DNA of 64,000 nt from Drechmeria coniospora. Its lineage: Eukaryota > Ascomycota > Sordariomycetes > Hypocreales > Ophiocordycipitaceae. The notes beneath the pieces were generated by a model, which worked only from the letters and a program-made list of their open reading frames with translations, did no database searches and was not told the DNA's origin. The number at the start of each line of letters is the position of its first letter. Position 1 is the stretch's first letter. Position numbers and translations under genes: made by a program. Positions 10,641 to 19,965 of this stretch are shown one piece after another. The stretch covers positions 12,210,520-12,274,519 of the forward strand of contig NC_054389.1 of NCBI RefSeq assembly GCF_001625195.1, given 5' to 3'.

Positions 10641-11431
10641 TTTCCAACTCCCCCGCAGAGGCCGTGACAAGCCCTAAACCCTACACACTATACGCTCTCC
10701 GTTCATTCGCCGTCGTTGGATCTGCCTCTCTTCGCCACGACATCAGCCGGCCCCATCATCGATCGGGCGCACCCTTCATCGCATGCCGTCCGCTCCCTTG
10801 CCGCCCATCGTTGCCCCTCATCAATCACGAAGCCTTGGCCGCCGTCGACAGCTCGAAGCGGGCACCGAAACCAACGGCGGCTGAGGAGGAAACAGACTGC
10901 TCGCCGCCAACCAGCCGTTTCTCCCACGTCCCATCCGCTTCTCACTGCTTGCCCGCCGCCCCCGGTGCGTATATCGGACAAGCGTGGGTGGTTCATCGAT
11001 TTTTGCACGCCTATACCAGTCACGGCCATGGCAACAAACACGAGCCAAGGCATCTTGTAAAGCATGGGCGCGGCAAGCTCCCCCAACACCAGGGCCACGG
11101 CCGCCATGGGCACCTCCGACGTGCCATCGCTGCTCTTGGCCTGGCCGCCGTGTGTTCTCTGCCCTCTGCAGTGACCATCCAGTCACCATCCACGGCCGCC
11201 AACCAACAGTCGCGGCGCTCCCGGATGGTCAGCCATGGCCGCCGTGACGTGGCATGCGTGACCGGGGATCCGTTCGACCTCGACCGCCATCGGCTCATTC
11301 TCGCCTGACGTCCGAGCACAGCCGTCGTCATCCATGTCGGTGCCGTGGACGGTCGAGGCCGCGGCATGTTGACGAGTCACCGCCATGGCAGCAGCATGAA
11401 CCCTGTCCCCCGATGCGAGCAAGGGACTGAC
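10641..11431. other. intergenic, no confident gene
   Basis: A minus-strand frame from the ATG at 11107 has a hydrophobic start (MAAVALVLGELAAP, then MPWLVFVAMAVTG) but no recognised family. Nothing else stands out. Confidence 0.35.
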
Positions 11432-11800
11432 CCAGCATGGGTACCGATGCCCCCAAGGGCCAACCGTCCCGCGTGTCGCTCCCATCGGCTCCATGGCAGG
11501 ATCGTGCCCTCGTCGGACGACCGGCAATGGGATCTGGCCCCTTTGACAATCACCCGTCCGCTTCATGGTTCCCATCTGCTCCACGGCGGGAACCTGCTCC
11601 ACGGCGGAAACGGGCACCTGTCCGATGGCCTGGCATGGGTGTCGGTACCCTTTTGGGCCGGCCGTCCTCGTCATCGCCCCCATCCGTTGCGCCGCGGGAA
11701 CATGCATCCGTCAGACGACGTGGGATTGGTTCCGGGCCCCTCCGAGGCCACCTGTCGTCGTCGTCGCTCCCCTCCGTCCCGCGGCGGGAAGGGGGCATGG
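11432..11800. repeat. degenerate 90-110-bp direct repeats upstream of the Hsp20 gene
   Basis: Four diverged units begin near 11432, 11522, 11632 and 11719. Each has an ATGGG(T/A)..GG(T/C)CCC-like head, a CCGTCC...TCG(C)TC block and a final GCGGGAA (the first ends differently). They end about 65 bases upstream of the TATA box of the Hsp20 gene. Confidence 0.55.
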
Positions 11801-11863
11801 TCGGACGACAATGGGGCGACGCCCTCGTGGACGAGAAGAAAAGGCTACGACTACGGATGCGTC

Positions 11864-11870
11864 CATATAA
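11864..11870 (+). promoter_or_regulatory. TATA box of the Hsp20 gene
   Basis: CATATAAG lies about 78 bases upstream of the ATG at 11945. No perfect heat-shock-element array was found by eye in the 300 bases upstream, only scattered GGGAA and TTCC words. Confidence 0.6.
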
Positions 11871-11944
11871 GCCGAGCGCGTCCCGCTCGCCGACGTGGCC
11901 GACGCTGCTCCCTCCACCGTACCCTTTGTCGACCGAGCCTGCCG

Positions 11945-12595
11945 ATGGACTACCTGCCGGCATCCGTCACGTCCAAGCCGAGCCTGGCGCCCGTCATGCA
12001 CCTGCTGCAGGATCTCGACAAGTACTCCCGCCAGCTCGGCCTCCACCACGAGCACGCGCGCCACCGCGACGGCGTCCATCACGTCTTCATGCCCAACTTC
12101 GACATGCGCGAGCGCCAGGATTCCTTTGAGCTCCTCGGCGAGCTTGCCGGCGCGCGCAAGGACGATGTGACCATCGAGTTCACGGAGCCGCAGACGCTCG
12201 TCGTCCGGGGCCGCGTCGCCCGCGAGTACGAGCACGACCTGCCGTGCGAGGCCGGCCCGGCGCACGAGAATGCGCCGTCTCCGGCGGAGCCGCCGACGAT
12301 GGATGGCGGGCGGTCCGTCGGCGGCGGGGCCCCGGAAGGCCGTTCGCCCCCGCCTGGGCTCGCACCCGGCACCGGACCCAGCGCCGAGACCGAGCCGGCC
12401 AACGCCAACGGCCACGGGCACGCAAAGTACTGGATCTCGGAGCGCAACGTCGGCGAGTTTTCCAGGACGTTTGCCTTTCCGGAGCGCGTCGAGCGCGAGG
12501 CCGTGACGGCCCGGCTTGAGGGTGGAATCCTGCGCATCGTCGTGCCCAAGACGAAGCCGCACCCGACGCGCCGCCATCGCGTCGCCATCGTCTGA
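11945..12595 (+). CDS. small heat-shock protein, Hsp20/alpha-crystallin family
   Basis: 216 residues in one exon. The start chosen is the ATG at 11945 (MDYLPASVTSKPSLAPVMHL); longer in-frame readings run upstream through the promoter and its TATA box. Known: Hsp20 proteins are ATP-independent chaperones that form oligomers and hold unfolding proteins. The alpha-crystallin domain begins FMPNFDMRERQDSFELLGELAGARKDDV (about 48-75), continues with VTIEF and TLVVRGR, and closes with WISERNVGEFSRTFAFPERV and LEGGILRIVVPK (about 161-200). A Pro/Gly/Ala-rich insert of about 60 residues (about 97-158) splits the domain, as in fungal Hsp30-type proteins. The C-terminus RVAIV supplies an I/V-x-I/V motif used in oligomer contacts. 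It is expected in the cytosol and to be heat-induced; the latter is inferred from the family. Confidence 0.92.
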   Translation: MDYLPASVTSKPSLAPVMHLLQDLDKYSRQLGLHHEHARHRDGVHHVFMPNFDMRERQDSFELLGELAGARKDDVTIEFTEPQTLVVRGRVAREYEHDLPCEAGPAHENAPSPAEPPTMDGGRSVGGGAPEGRSPPPGLAPGTGPSAETEPANANGHGHAKYWISERNVGEFSRTFAFPERVEREAVTARLEGGILRIVVPKTKPHPTRRHRVAIV

Positions 12596-13131
12596 CGAGC
12601 CGCCGCAACGTCGGAGGGGAGGACCGCGTGCTCGATCAGAAGGCTGAGGTCGGAAGTTTGCACCTTGTACGACCACGCAAGGGTCAGGCGCAATGGATGT
12701 GACCGGTCACAAGTCAAACACCTCTTCCGTCGAAGCTCGTATTCACTTCCCCTCGCGCGAGTGCATGGGTGAGCGCAGAGGAGGGCAGACGCACCTCGAA
12801 TGGGGCAACTCGTCATCGAGCTGCCATCAGGCCACCGCCCGTGGCTCCCGGGGGCCGACCGGTGCCATGGCGACCCCCGCGAGGCACGTCGTCCACGTCA
12901 GCCCCCTCTCCGTCCGAGCCGTGGTGAGAGCTGATGGAGCGGCCCGTGAATGTCACCCCATCGACAGCTCTGGCGCGCCGTGCATCCGTGTGTCGCATTG
13001 CATGTGGCCTGATCGTGCGAGGATACGGGTCGCGAGAGGGGGAGGTTGTCCGCCGTCGATTTTCGTCCGAGCCAGGGCAGCTCGACGGTTGACGGTTGGG
13101 CATCCCAAGGTTGCCGAGCGATGGTGACGGA
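12596..13131. other. intergenic, no supported gene
   Basis: Nothing recognisable between the Hsp20 gene and the next promoter. Confidence 0.4.
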
Positions 13132-13138
13132 TTTATAT
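13132..13138 (+). promoter_or_regulatory. TATA-like box upstream of the 13457 gene
   Basis: TTTATATGC, about 320 bases before the ATG, implying a leader of roughly 280 bases. A 12-bp repeat GCACACGCAGGG (four copies, 13303-13350) lies inside that leader. Confidence 0.45.
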
Positions 13139-13456
13139 GCGCCTGCCACCGCCGCCATGCCTGTCCGGAGCTGGCGAGGCGTGCCCGTTTGACTCGCAGC
13201 CATTGTCCTCGCGTCGGAGATTTTGACGTTGCACGGCACGATTCAATCCGAGCACATCCGCCATCGATCCTCCAGTGGGCGCGCGGCGTCTTCAACATCG
13301 TACACGCAGGGGCACACGCAGGGGCACACGCAGGGGCACACGCACTCGCCCGTACATCCGTCAAGCTATTCGTGATCCGCTCCGTCCTTGCCTTGAGAGG
13401 CACAACGCTCACCGTGACGTGCGAGGCCCATCGGCCGCTCGTTGCTCCGCCGCGTC

Positions 13457-13918
13457 ATGTCGGGAATGCCTCGGGTGGACACGGCCGTGCTAGGAACCAG
13501 CATCGTCGGCATGGCCGACCAGATCATGCAGGGCGTCCGCGACAACCGCGACCACCGACCGGGCAACGCCCAGGAGCACTACGTCAAGGCCGCCATCGCC
13601 GGTGCCATCGCCGTCGGCGCCTACAAGATGCTCCGCGAGGATGAGGATCGGGAACGCGAGCGCGGCGGCAAACGTCACCATCGAGACGGCAGCGCCGACG
13701 GCAGCTCCGACGGCGGCCAAGGTTCGGCGAGCCCCCGGCGCCACCACGGCACCCGTCGCGAGAGTCACGGCAGGGACCTCACGGCCGAGGCGATCGGCGC
13801 GTACGCCATCGGCCGGCAGATGATGGGGCACGACGACCACGCGATCCTCAAGCTCGTCGCCGAGGGGCTCGGGGCCGCCGCCTTGGCCAGGGAGGTGGAC
13901 AAGGACTTGGTGGAATAG
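13457..13918 (+). CDS. small Gly/Ala- and His-rich protein, unknown function
   Basis: 153 residues, one exon. The first real ATG is at 13457 (MSGMPRVDTAVLGTS); codons upstream in frame offer only TTG. Two Ala/Gly-rich helices, AAIAGAIAVGAYKML (about 45-59) and AEAIGAYAIGRQMM (about 112-125), share a GAxA(I/V)GxYxx core. They flank a charged Arg/Asp/His/Ser linker (about 61-108, with EDRERERGGKRHHRDG). A third amphipathic segment ILKLVAEGLGAAALAREVD ends the protein. There is no signal peptide and no cysteine. The paired small-residue helices could pack like glycine zippers against a membrane or each other; this is inference. The family is not recognised, though short fungal proteins with a GAYKML-type helix and a histidine-rich linker exist. 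GC-rich codon use fits the neighbours. Confidence 0.7.
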   Translation: MSGMPRVDTAVLGTSIVGMADQIMQGVRDNRDHRPGNAQEHYVKAAIAGAIAVGAYKMLREDEDRERERGGKRHHRDGSADGSSDGGQGSASPRRHHGTRRESHGRDLTAEAIGAYAIGRQMMGHDDHAILKLVAEGLGAAALAREVDKDLVE

Positions 13919-14936
13919 GAGGCTGGCCGGGGTGGCATTAGCCAAAGAGGCAGCCGAGGACTAGAAGGAGAAGCAGAACTCGGCGGGCAAAGGATGGACG
14001 GCACGAGGGAGCACGAGCAGCGGTTGGGCCGGCACGAGGGAGCACGAGCAGCACCTGGACTGGCACGAGGGAGCATGAGCAGCCATTGGACCGACACGCC
14101 GTCGACGAGCCATTTCGGCCAAACGCAGTCATTTTTCGGCGCCGAACCATTTCGCCGCTGGACCATCGCCGGCAGTCGACGGGGGACTCTAGTCTCGCCA
14201 TAATGGGCGCGGTGTAATATAGTCATGGTGCATACTTGACAAGAGAGCACTCTGCCGCAGTATTGTCTGCATCGCTGATCGGCCGGTTCTTGCGAGCTCG
14301 ACGGGGAACCGGTCCATCATGGCACCGATCGGCTGCGGCACCTTGGTCGATGCATTCCCTTCCCCGTCAGCTCATGACGCAAAGATGGTTTCCTCCTCAA
14401 GTCGTCGACGGCGGCAACGGCGTGTGCTGAACGGAGCCATCTCGACCACGGCTAACGGGCGCGTCCATCGGCCTTGGGGGGGTGCAGCGGATCTTCGGGC
14501 AGGCGGTCGGCGGCGACGCTCTCCTCGCTCTCGGTCGGGCGCCGTCTGTGGAGAGGGTCGACGCGGGAGCGATCGGCGGCAATGTCCTCTTCGGACTCTG
14601 TCGGGTGACGCTCACGCTTCTCCGCCGACGCCGTCGTCTGCGTGCCTTGGCCCGGTCCACCGCTCGACGGCCGCCGCGATGACTGGGCGGCAAACAACCG
14701 GCGAGGAGGCTGGAGGCCCATCGTCTTGGCCGGCTCGGCGCGAAGCAGGCATCGTGCGGCGCATGCACGGCGTGCGTTGGAGGACAGCGAGCTCAACATG
14801 CTGCGACGATTGGTCGGGCAAATCGGTTCTGCGCCTGTCGTGTCGTATTGTGACGGTGTCGCTCGGTGATGATGGATGACGGACGAGGCATTTGGGCAGA
14901 AGGGAGTCTCCAGCGGCGAGGCAACACGACCATGAG
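13919..14936. other. intergenic, no supported gene
   Basis: A degenerate repeat of CACGAGGGAGCACGAGCAGC is seen at 13998-14085. A minus-strand frame at 14452-14800 contains two PTESEE..AADR segments, but it has no credible start and no recognised domain. Confidence 0.4.
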
Positions 14937-15020
14937 TGCACAGTACCAATTCGGCAAACGGCGCACTCTGCACGGAGCGGGATTGGAACCGGCGGTGGGA
15001 ACGGATGGTGACGTCATGCT
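14937..15020. repeat. dispersed repeat R1, copy 1
   Basis: The stretch CAGTACCAATTCGGCAAACG GCGCACTCTGCACGG (split here for length), then a GATTGGAA word and GTGACGTCA, resembles 17200-17300. See copy 2. Confidence 0.6.
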
Positions 15021-15080
15021 GACGCGAGGCGCCCCACGCCCCCAATGGCCAATCAGCATGTCGTATTCTTCAAGTGTATT

Positions 15081-15240
15081 CCGTATTAGGATATATGTAC
15101 TTGTATGCTGTACTTACTTACTCCATATTAGGATATATGTACTTGTATGCTGTACTTACTTACTCCACATTAGGATATATGTACTTGTATGCTGTACTTA
15201 CTTACTCCACATTAGGATATATGTACTTGTGTGCATGTAC
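15081..15240. repeat. 42-bp tandem repeat, four copies
   Basis: Copies start at 15081, 15123, 15165 and 15207. Each has CC(G/A)(T/C)ATTAGGATATATGTAC followed by TTGTATGCTGTACTTACTTA. Copies 2 and 3 differ by one base; copy 4 breaks off in the 3' half. Confidence 0.9.
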
Positions 15241-16124
15241 AGTACGGAGTAAGTACTTATTGTACTCAAGTACTCCGTAAGTACATTTACTGGAAATACC
15301 CCATACCGGGTACTGAGGACGGGGTACAGGTACATGCGCAGGCAATACTGATAACCTTCAAGTATTAAGACATACAGTGCACTCCATGAACACACACGAG
15401 GCATGCATGTACTTGCGTGTATGCATACTCGGTACTGTACGAGTAATTACATGCATGTTCATGTACTAGAACATCTTCTATACTCTGCACAGTGCAGATA
15501 AGAATATACATACATGATACATGTCCATGTTCTCGTACATGCACATCCATGTCATCATACCGAGGCGGGTTGCCCCTCACACTGTGCGCTCATACGGTAC
15601 GGAATTCCGAGCAAACCTCTGCCAGGACACAAACACAGGTCATGTGACAAGGCTGCCTATACTTGCAAGGCTAGGAGTCAGTTCATCACAGGAGGCAGAG
15701 GGCTCCTCAGATACCAACACTGCACCACCCAGCCATCAGTCCTCCGCCCATGCCTGCCTGCATCTTTGCCAAGTACGGTGCAAGTATGGCTCATCGACGT
15801 GGCCGACATGGCGGATGCCGTTCATGCGCAGCCGAGGGTACAATGCAGGCTGCTATGACGGCGTCATGTCATACGGCTGCTGCACGTGACGAGCACGAAC
15901 CCGGCACTCCAGTCGGACTGTCTGCCCAATGATTTCCTCGATGCTTGCGAATGCTCGGACAAGGCCCATTCGCGTGGAGGAGCGAGTCGAGGGACGAGGT
16001 GGGTTGGCGGAGGGGCGATCGAATCCGCCGTCCTCGGGACGAGTGCTCCTTTGCGGTTGCAGGATCCGTCTCGAATTATGCGCGGGCCAAGGTCGGTACG
16101 CGCAGACGTGGCCGGCCACTCGGG
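15241..16124. other. intergenic, no supported gene
   Basis: GTAC/CATG-rich and AT-richer up to about 15600, then GC-rich. No recognisable gene. Confidence 0.4.
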
Positions 16125-16305
16125 GACGGCAAGGTGCTCGTATGGGCCCGACGGCGTCCATGGACGGCAAGGTGCTTGTATGGCCCCGACGGCGTCAAGG
16201 TGCTCGTATGGCCCCGACGGCGTCCATGGACGGCGAGGTGCTCGTATGGCCCCGACGGCGTCCATGGACGGCGAGGTGCTCGTATGGCCCCGACGGCGTC
16301 CATGA
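16125..16305. repeat. 39-bp minisatellite, about five copies
   Basis: The unit is GGCGTCCATGGACGGCGAGG plus TGCTCGTATGGCCCCGAC. One internal copy is truncated (GTCAAGGTGCTCG). Confidence 0.85.
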
Positions 16306-17195
16306 TGCACGGCAAGCTGGAGATGCACAGCTCGCTCTTGACGGACCTTGTGCACCGTCGTTTGCTCGACGACGGCGGCGTGCAGAGGCCTTGACGGCCA
16401 TCAAGACATGCGTACCGCCACTCGGCAGCAGTCGAACCCACACGGTGCACGGTGCCACGTAGCACGATCCTTTGCCGGATCCCCTTTCGTTTCACGCCGA
16501 GGGGAGGGCACTTGGGGAATGGCCATCCTGCTCTGCCGACCGCAGGGGTGCCAGCTGCGATTCGCACGCGGACCCGCCGCACCAGCGTGGCTCCCGATTC
16601 GGATGCATCGGTGCCGCTAGCGGCGGCGGCGGCGGCGGCGACGGTGGTGGCAGCAGAAGCCCCTGTGTGTGTTGAAACGTTCCTACGCGGTGGTGTGTGT
16701 TCGTGGGCCGGCCAGGGGTAGACGGTGCCCGGGACGAGCGTCGGCTGGCGGCACCGTCGTCGACTCGCTCGGGTGCCGGGGGCCCCTGGACGTCGCAGAC
16801 TGCTCGCCTTGCCCGATGCGGTCGCCCTCTCGGCAAGGCCTGCCGGGAGTGCGGACGGGTCAGCGTCGGGCTGGCGTCCCGAACGTCGCCTCACCGGATC
16901 CAGGCCACGACACCTGCTCGGTGACGGCCGCCGCCTGGCCGCGGATGGCACTGGGCATTCGTGGTCGGCGTGCGGAAGAGGAGGATTCGACTCGCTCGAG
17001 GTGCCGCGTCGGCTGGTCAGGCTCCCGTCGTGCGTCGCGTCGTGTCGGGTCCTGGCCGATCAGGAGCCGTGCCGCTCCATCATCATCGATGGCTGACGAC
17101 CGTCCCGAAGCAAAGGCCGGCCGTCCGGTCGATGAGGGCGACGGGCGACGCAGACGAATGCTGGCAGGTCGGGGGCGGGGTTCGAGATGAGGTGA
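16306..17195. other. intergenic, no supported gene
   Basis: GC-rich, with a short GGC triplet run at 16620-16640. Overlapping frames on both strands show no recognisable protein. Confidence 0.4.
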
Positions 17196-17305
17196 CGATC
17201 TGTACAGTGCCAATTCGACCAACGGCGCACTTTGCACGGTGCTCGATGGAAACGCCCGTCACTTGGTGGTGGCGGCTCGCTCCTGTGGTGACGTCACGTG
17301 GATGC
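17196..17305. repeat. dispersed repeat R1, copy 2
   Basis: CAGTGCCAATTCGACCAACG followed by GCGCACTTTGCACGG, a GATGGAAAC word and GTGACGTCACGTGG matches copy 1 near 14937. In one minus frame both copies read similarly (QSAPFAELVLC against QSAPLVELALY). A purine tract of GGAGGAAGGAGG units follows at 17336-17395. Confidence 0.6.
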
Positions 17306-17750
17306 CACCATGTGCCGACTTCCGGCAGGCACGATGGAGGAGGAAAGAGGAGGAAGGAGGGAAGGAGGAGGAAGGAGGAGGAAGGAGGAGGAAAGAGTCG
17401 GTAGGCAGACTCCAAAGGCAGCTCGCCACGCTTTTCGACGGGTGCCATGATTTCACGACGGAGATGCCGGCACGAATCAATCAATGCACAGCTCAATGGA
17501 CAGCTACGGAGCGGGCACTCCTACCACAGCCCCCACGCCGATCGGGCGTCGGCCGAGTCGCCAGTCGGCCATCTGCATCGACACGGGCCTCGTCGGATGA
17601 AGAATGCCACGACGGAGCAGATCACGCTGCCGCTCGCCGCTCGGCCGTGACAAACTGCGTCGCCGGCCCTCGCTCGGCCTCGCCTCGGCCACCTCGGCCG
17701 CCCGTCTTGGCATGCCGACGGTGAGCCGGCTGCCCTCGACGGCGCCCCCT

Positions 17751-18064
17751 TTACGGGTTCTCAAAGGGCTCGATGGGTTCCTGTCATTCACGGGCGTCAG
17801 CACGGGCATCGGCCAAGACGCACGCACGATCAGGTGCACGTACGCAGATGCGACCTCCACAGTCGGTAACGCAGCAAACGTAGCCGGGCCGGCACTGGTT
17901 GTGCGGGCAGGCGATGATGCACTCGGAGGATTTCTAGGCGACAAGGATTAGAGAGCGTCAATGGCGGTTTGGTCGTGCGGCGAGCTCACCCTCCTGCATC
18001 GTGGATATTCGATGGCCAGTCCGACAGCGGCGAGGGCGGTGACGACGATGACGATTGCTTTCAT
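17751..18064 (-). CDS. small secreted cysteine-rich protein with WAP-like four-disulfide pattern (three exons)
   Basis: No single open frame shows this gene. Exon 1 is 18064-17990 (25 codons), intron 1 17989-17934 (56 nt, GTGAGC donor, CCTAG acceptor, weak branch CTCTAAT), exon 2 17933-17844 (30 codons), intron 2 17843-17781 (63 nt, GTACGT donor, GCTGAC branch, CAG acceptor), exon 3 17780-17751 with TAA. Both introns are phase 0. The product has 64 residues: signal peptide MKAIVIVVTALAAVGLA, then eight cysteines at 23, 30, 34, 39, 45, 46, 50 and 55. The spacing is C-x6-C-x3-C-x4-C-x5-CC-x3-CG-x3-C, which fits the WAP four-disulfide core ending (CC..DCGGRIC). Known: WAP modules are often protease inhibitors or antimicrobial; the role here is unknown. 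If intron 2 is retained the frame runs to a TGA at 17784 and adds a ninth cysteine. Confidence 0.7.
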
Positions 18065-18156
18065 GTTGACGAGACTGCTGGTGGTGGAATCGTTGGACGA
18101 GATGAATCTGGTGCCGGTGGCTCGTCCTGGAGAGTGCCGCGTGGACGGAGGGATGG

Positions 18157-18163
18157 TCTTATA
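18157..18163 (-). promoter_or_regulatory. TATA box of the WAP-like gene
   Basis: GTTATAAGACC on the minus strand, about 95 bases upstream of the ATG at 18064: the right distance for a short leader. Confidence 0.6.
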
Positions 18164-19035
18164 ACGAGCCCGCGCCGCCTCGAGCGACGGCCGCCGCAAA
18201 GGCCATGCCGGCTCTCGACGACTCGCCATTCACGACCATCGACGACGCTCGTCCGCCTGTCGTCCAGCCGTCAAGCCGTCCAGCCGTCAAGCCGTCCAGC
18301 TGTCCAGCCGTCCAGTCGTTTGACGGCTCGTTGCCTTGGGTGGCGTGGTGGGTCGGAGGGACGTTACCTTGACGAGGAAAGTTTGTCGTCGACGAGCCCC
18401 CCCTAATCGCACAGTGTCTCGGTGATTATCCCACGGTGTGCTGGACTCCTGGCCCAATTCGGTAGTCGGCTTACATAATGTCCGTCGTGACCTGGCAAAG
18501 GTGCAGTGCAGTAACAAGGTCCTGCTGGAGGTGCATGTGCTTGTAGGCAGCCGATCCGACCCAGAGTACTCCCTCCGTATTACTGCTGTACTTATTCTAA
18601 GGTCTATATTTATACAGTGATGAATGGTACTTGCAACGATGCATGTGCAACTCGAGTTCATGTAATTATTCCGTACAGTTGCACCAGCTGCCTGCAACAT
18701 CGGCCTAGGTACCTACACACCTACACCACGCAGTAGGTCTGCATTGTACGGCCATTTCCTTTCTACATTATCGCCTCACACGCATTTCGCCTCGCACTTT
18801 GGACAAGGAGAACCACTGAAAAAAATCAGTAGCAAACCTTTCGAATATCGGTTTGATAAGTGTTGGCAGTGTCCTGTAGATGGAAAGCGTTGGCTGATGA
18901 CGTAATCTGTTGCTGTCGTGGATATGTGTTGGAAAAACGCACGCTGCAAGTACTCCGTAATCCGTTCATGTACTGTAGTTGTAGGATTTAAGCATGTACT
19001 TACGGAGTACTCGGTAACGCGGACATTATTGACAT
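18164..19035. other. intergenic, no supported gene
   Basis: A short CCGTCCAGCCGTCAAG repeat occurs at 18264-18320. AT-rich sequence from about 18560 on has GTACTCCGTA words and no gene. Confidence 0.45.
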
Positions 19036-19330
19036 GGTTGATGGAAGGTAATACATGGATGCCATGATGAATTTGCCGAGACTACAGAGTAAAAGTGCCG
19101 CAGATCGCCCTTGGGGTCATGACACACACCGTGGGTGGGATGATAATAATCACCGAGAGACATACAGTGGGATTAGGGGAGCGATATCTAATGCGCTTCG
19201 GCCGCTGTTGGCAAGGTTGACGGATGGAGGGTACTTGGATGTCGTAACAAATTTGCCGAAACGACAAGTACCGCATATCGCCTTGGCCAAGTCCAAGTAG
19301 GGAGGGACACGACACTGTGGGATAATAATC
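19036..19330. repeat. diverged direct duplication of about 112 bp
   Basis: Segments beginning near 19038 and 19215 share GTTGA(T/C)GGA, TGGATG, AATTTGCCGA, a GCCGCAGATCGCC/ACCGCATATCGCC block, ACAC(C/T)GTGGG and GATAATAATC in the same order. A tandem CGGCCAGACACCGTGGGA repeat follows to 19370. Confidence 0.7.
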
Positions 19331-19554
19331 GGCCAGACACCGTGGGACAATCGGCCAGACACCGTGGGAGCAGGGTGGGTGGCCCGTACCCAGGCACGTA
19401 CGGAGCACGAATGCGGCGACCGAGTCCTTGCGCTCGCCAACGATTCGTGCTGTGCGATTTGCGTCCAGATGTGCTTCCATGTGGTTGCATGAATGCCGAG
19501 ATATTATCCATGAACCTCCGACCTTTGCCAGTGCATGCACCTGTTCCCCGTACT

Positions 19555-19735
19555 CTTACAGTGCACGCTTACAGTGCTTAGATGCGCAGTGCATGTGCTG
19601 CAAGTACACGCTTACAGTACCTAGGCACTGTGCATGTGCTGCAAGTATAGTACACGCTTACAGTGCTTAGATACACAGTGCATGTGCTGCACGCTTACAG
19701 TACCTAGTGCACTGTGCATGTGCTGCAGGTACATC
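19555..19735. repeat. about 50-bp tandem repeat, four imperfect copies
   Basis: Units contain GTGCATGTGCTGCAAGTA, ACGCTTACAGT and a CCTAG or CTTAG word in fixed order. Confidence 0.75.
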
Positions 19736-19918
19736 TCCAGGCACAACTCACGTGCCTGCTTTCCGTCGCCGTGGCCGCCATCCATTTCTTCCTTGCACCA
19801 CCACGGGAATCATCCTTTCTCTCCATCACTTGAAACCAACGTGCAGATGGCACCGGCATCGAGCGTCATGGTCAAGGCGTCCCAAGTGTCGCAGGGCCCA
19901 ATCTCACCCCCCTGACGG

Positions 19919-19965
19919 GGCACGCTTTCGTCGGCACGCTTTCGTCGGCACGCTTTCGTCGGCAC
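19919..19965. repeat. 14-bp tandem repeat, three copies
   Basis: Three perfect copies of GGCACGCTTTCGTC and a partial fourth. Confidence 0.9.

Noticed and set aside
10668..10690. Telomere-like CCCTAAACCCTA word
   Set aside because: Only one and a half units, not an array; probably chance.
10703..11107. Minus-strand protein with two hydrophobic segments near its start
   Set aside because: It has no recognised family, no promoter signal, and a Gly/Arg-rich random-looking remainder. It is not enough to call a gene.
13442..13456. Start of the 13457 gene at an upstream TTG
   Set aside because: A TTG start is unlikely in a fungal nuclear gene; the ATG at 13457 is the first proper start.
14960..15010. 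B-box-like GGTTCCAATCC on the minus strand suggesting a tRNA
   Set aside because: No convincing A box, acceptor pairing or anticodon arm could be drawn upstream, and the segment belongs to a dispersed repeat.
14452..15045. Minus-strand frame with two PTESEE..AADR repeats
   Set aside because: It begins at TTG, no ATG upstream fits, and the rest is Arg/Pro/Ser-rich noise typical of GC-rich non-coding DNA.
15081..15240. CRISPR-like array
   Set aside because: These are direct tandem repeats without unique spacers in a eukaryotic genome. The same holds for the other minisatellites and the 238-bp satellite.
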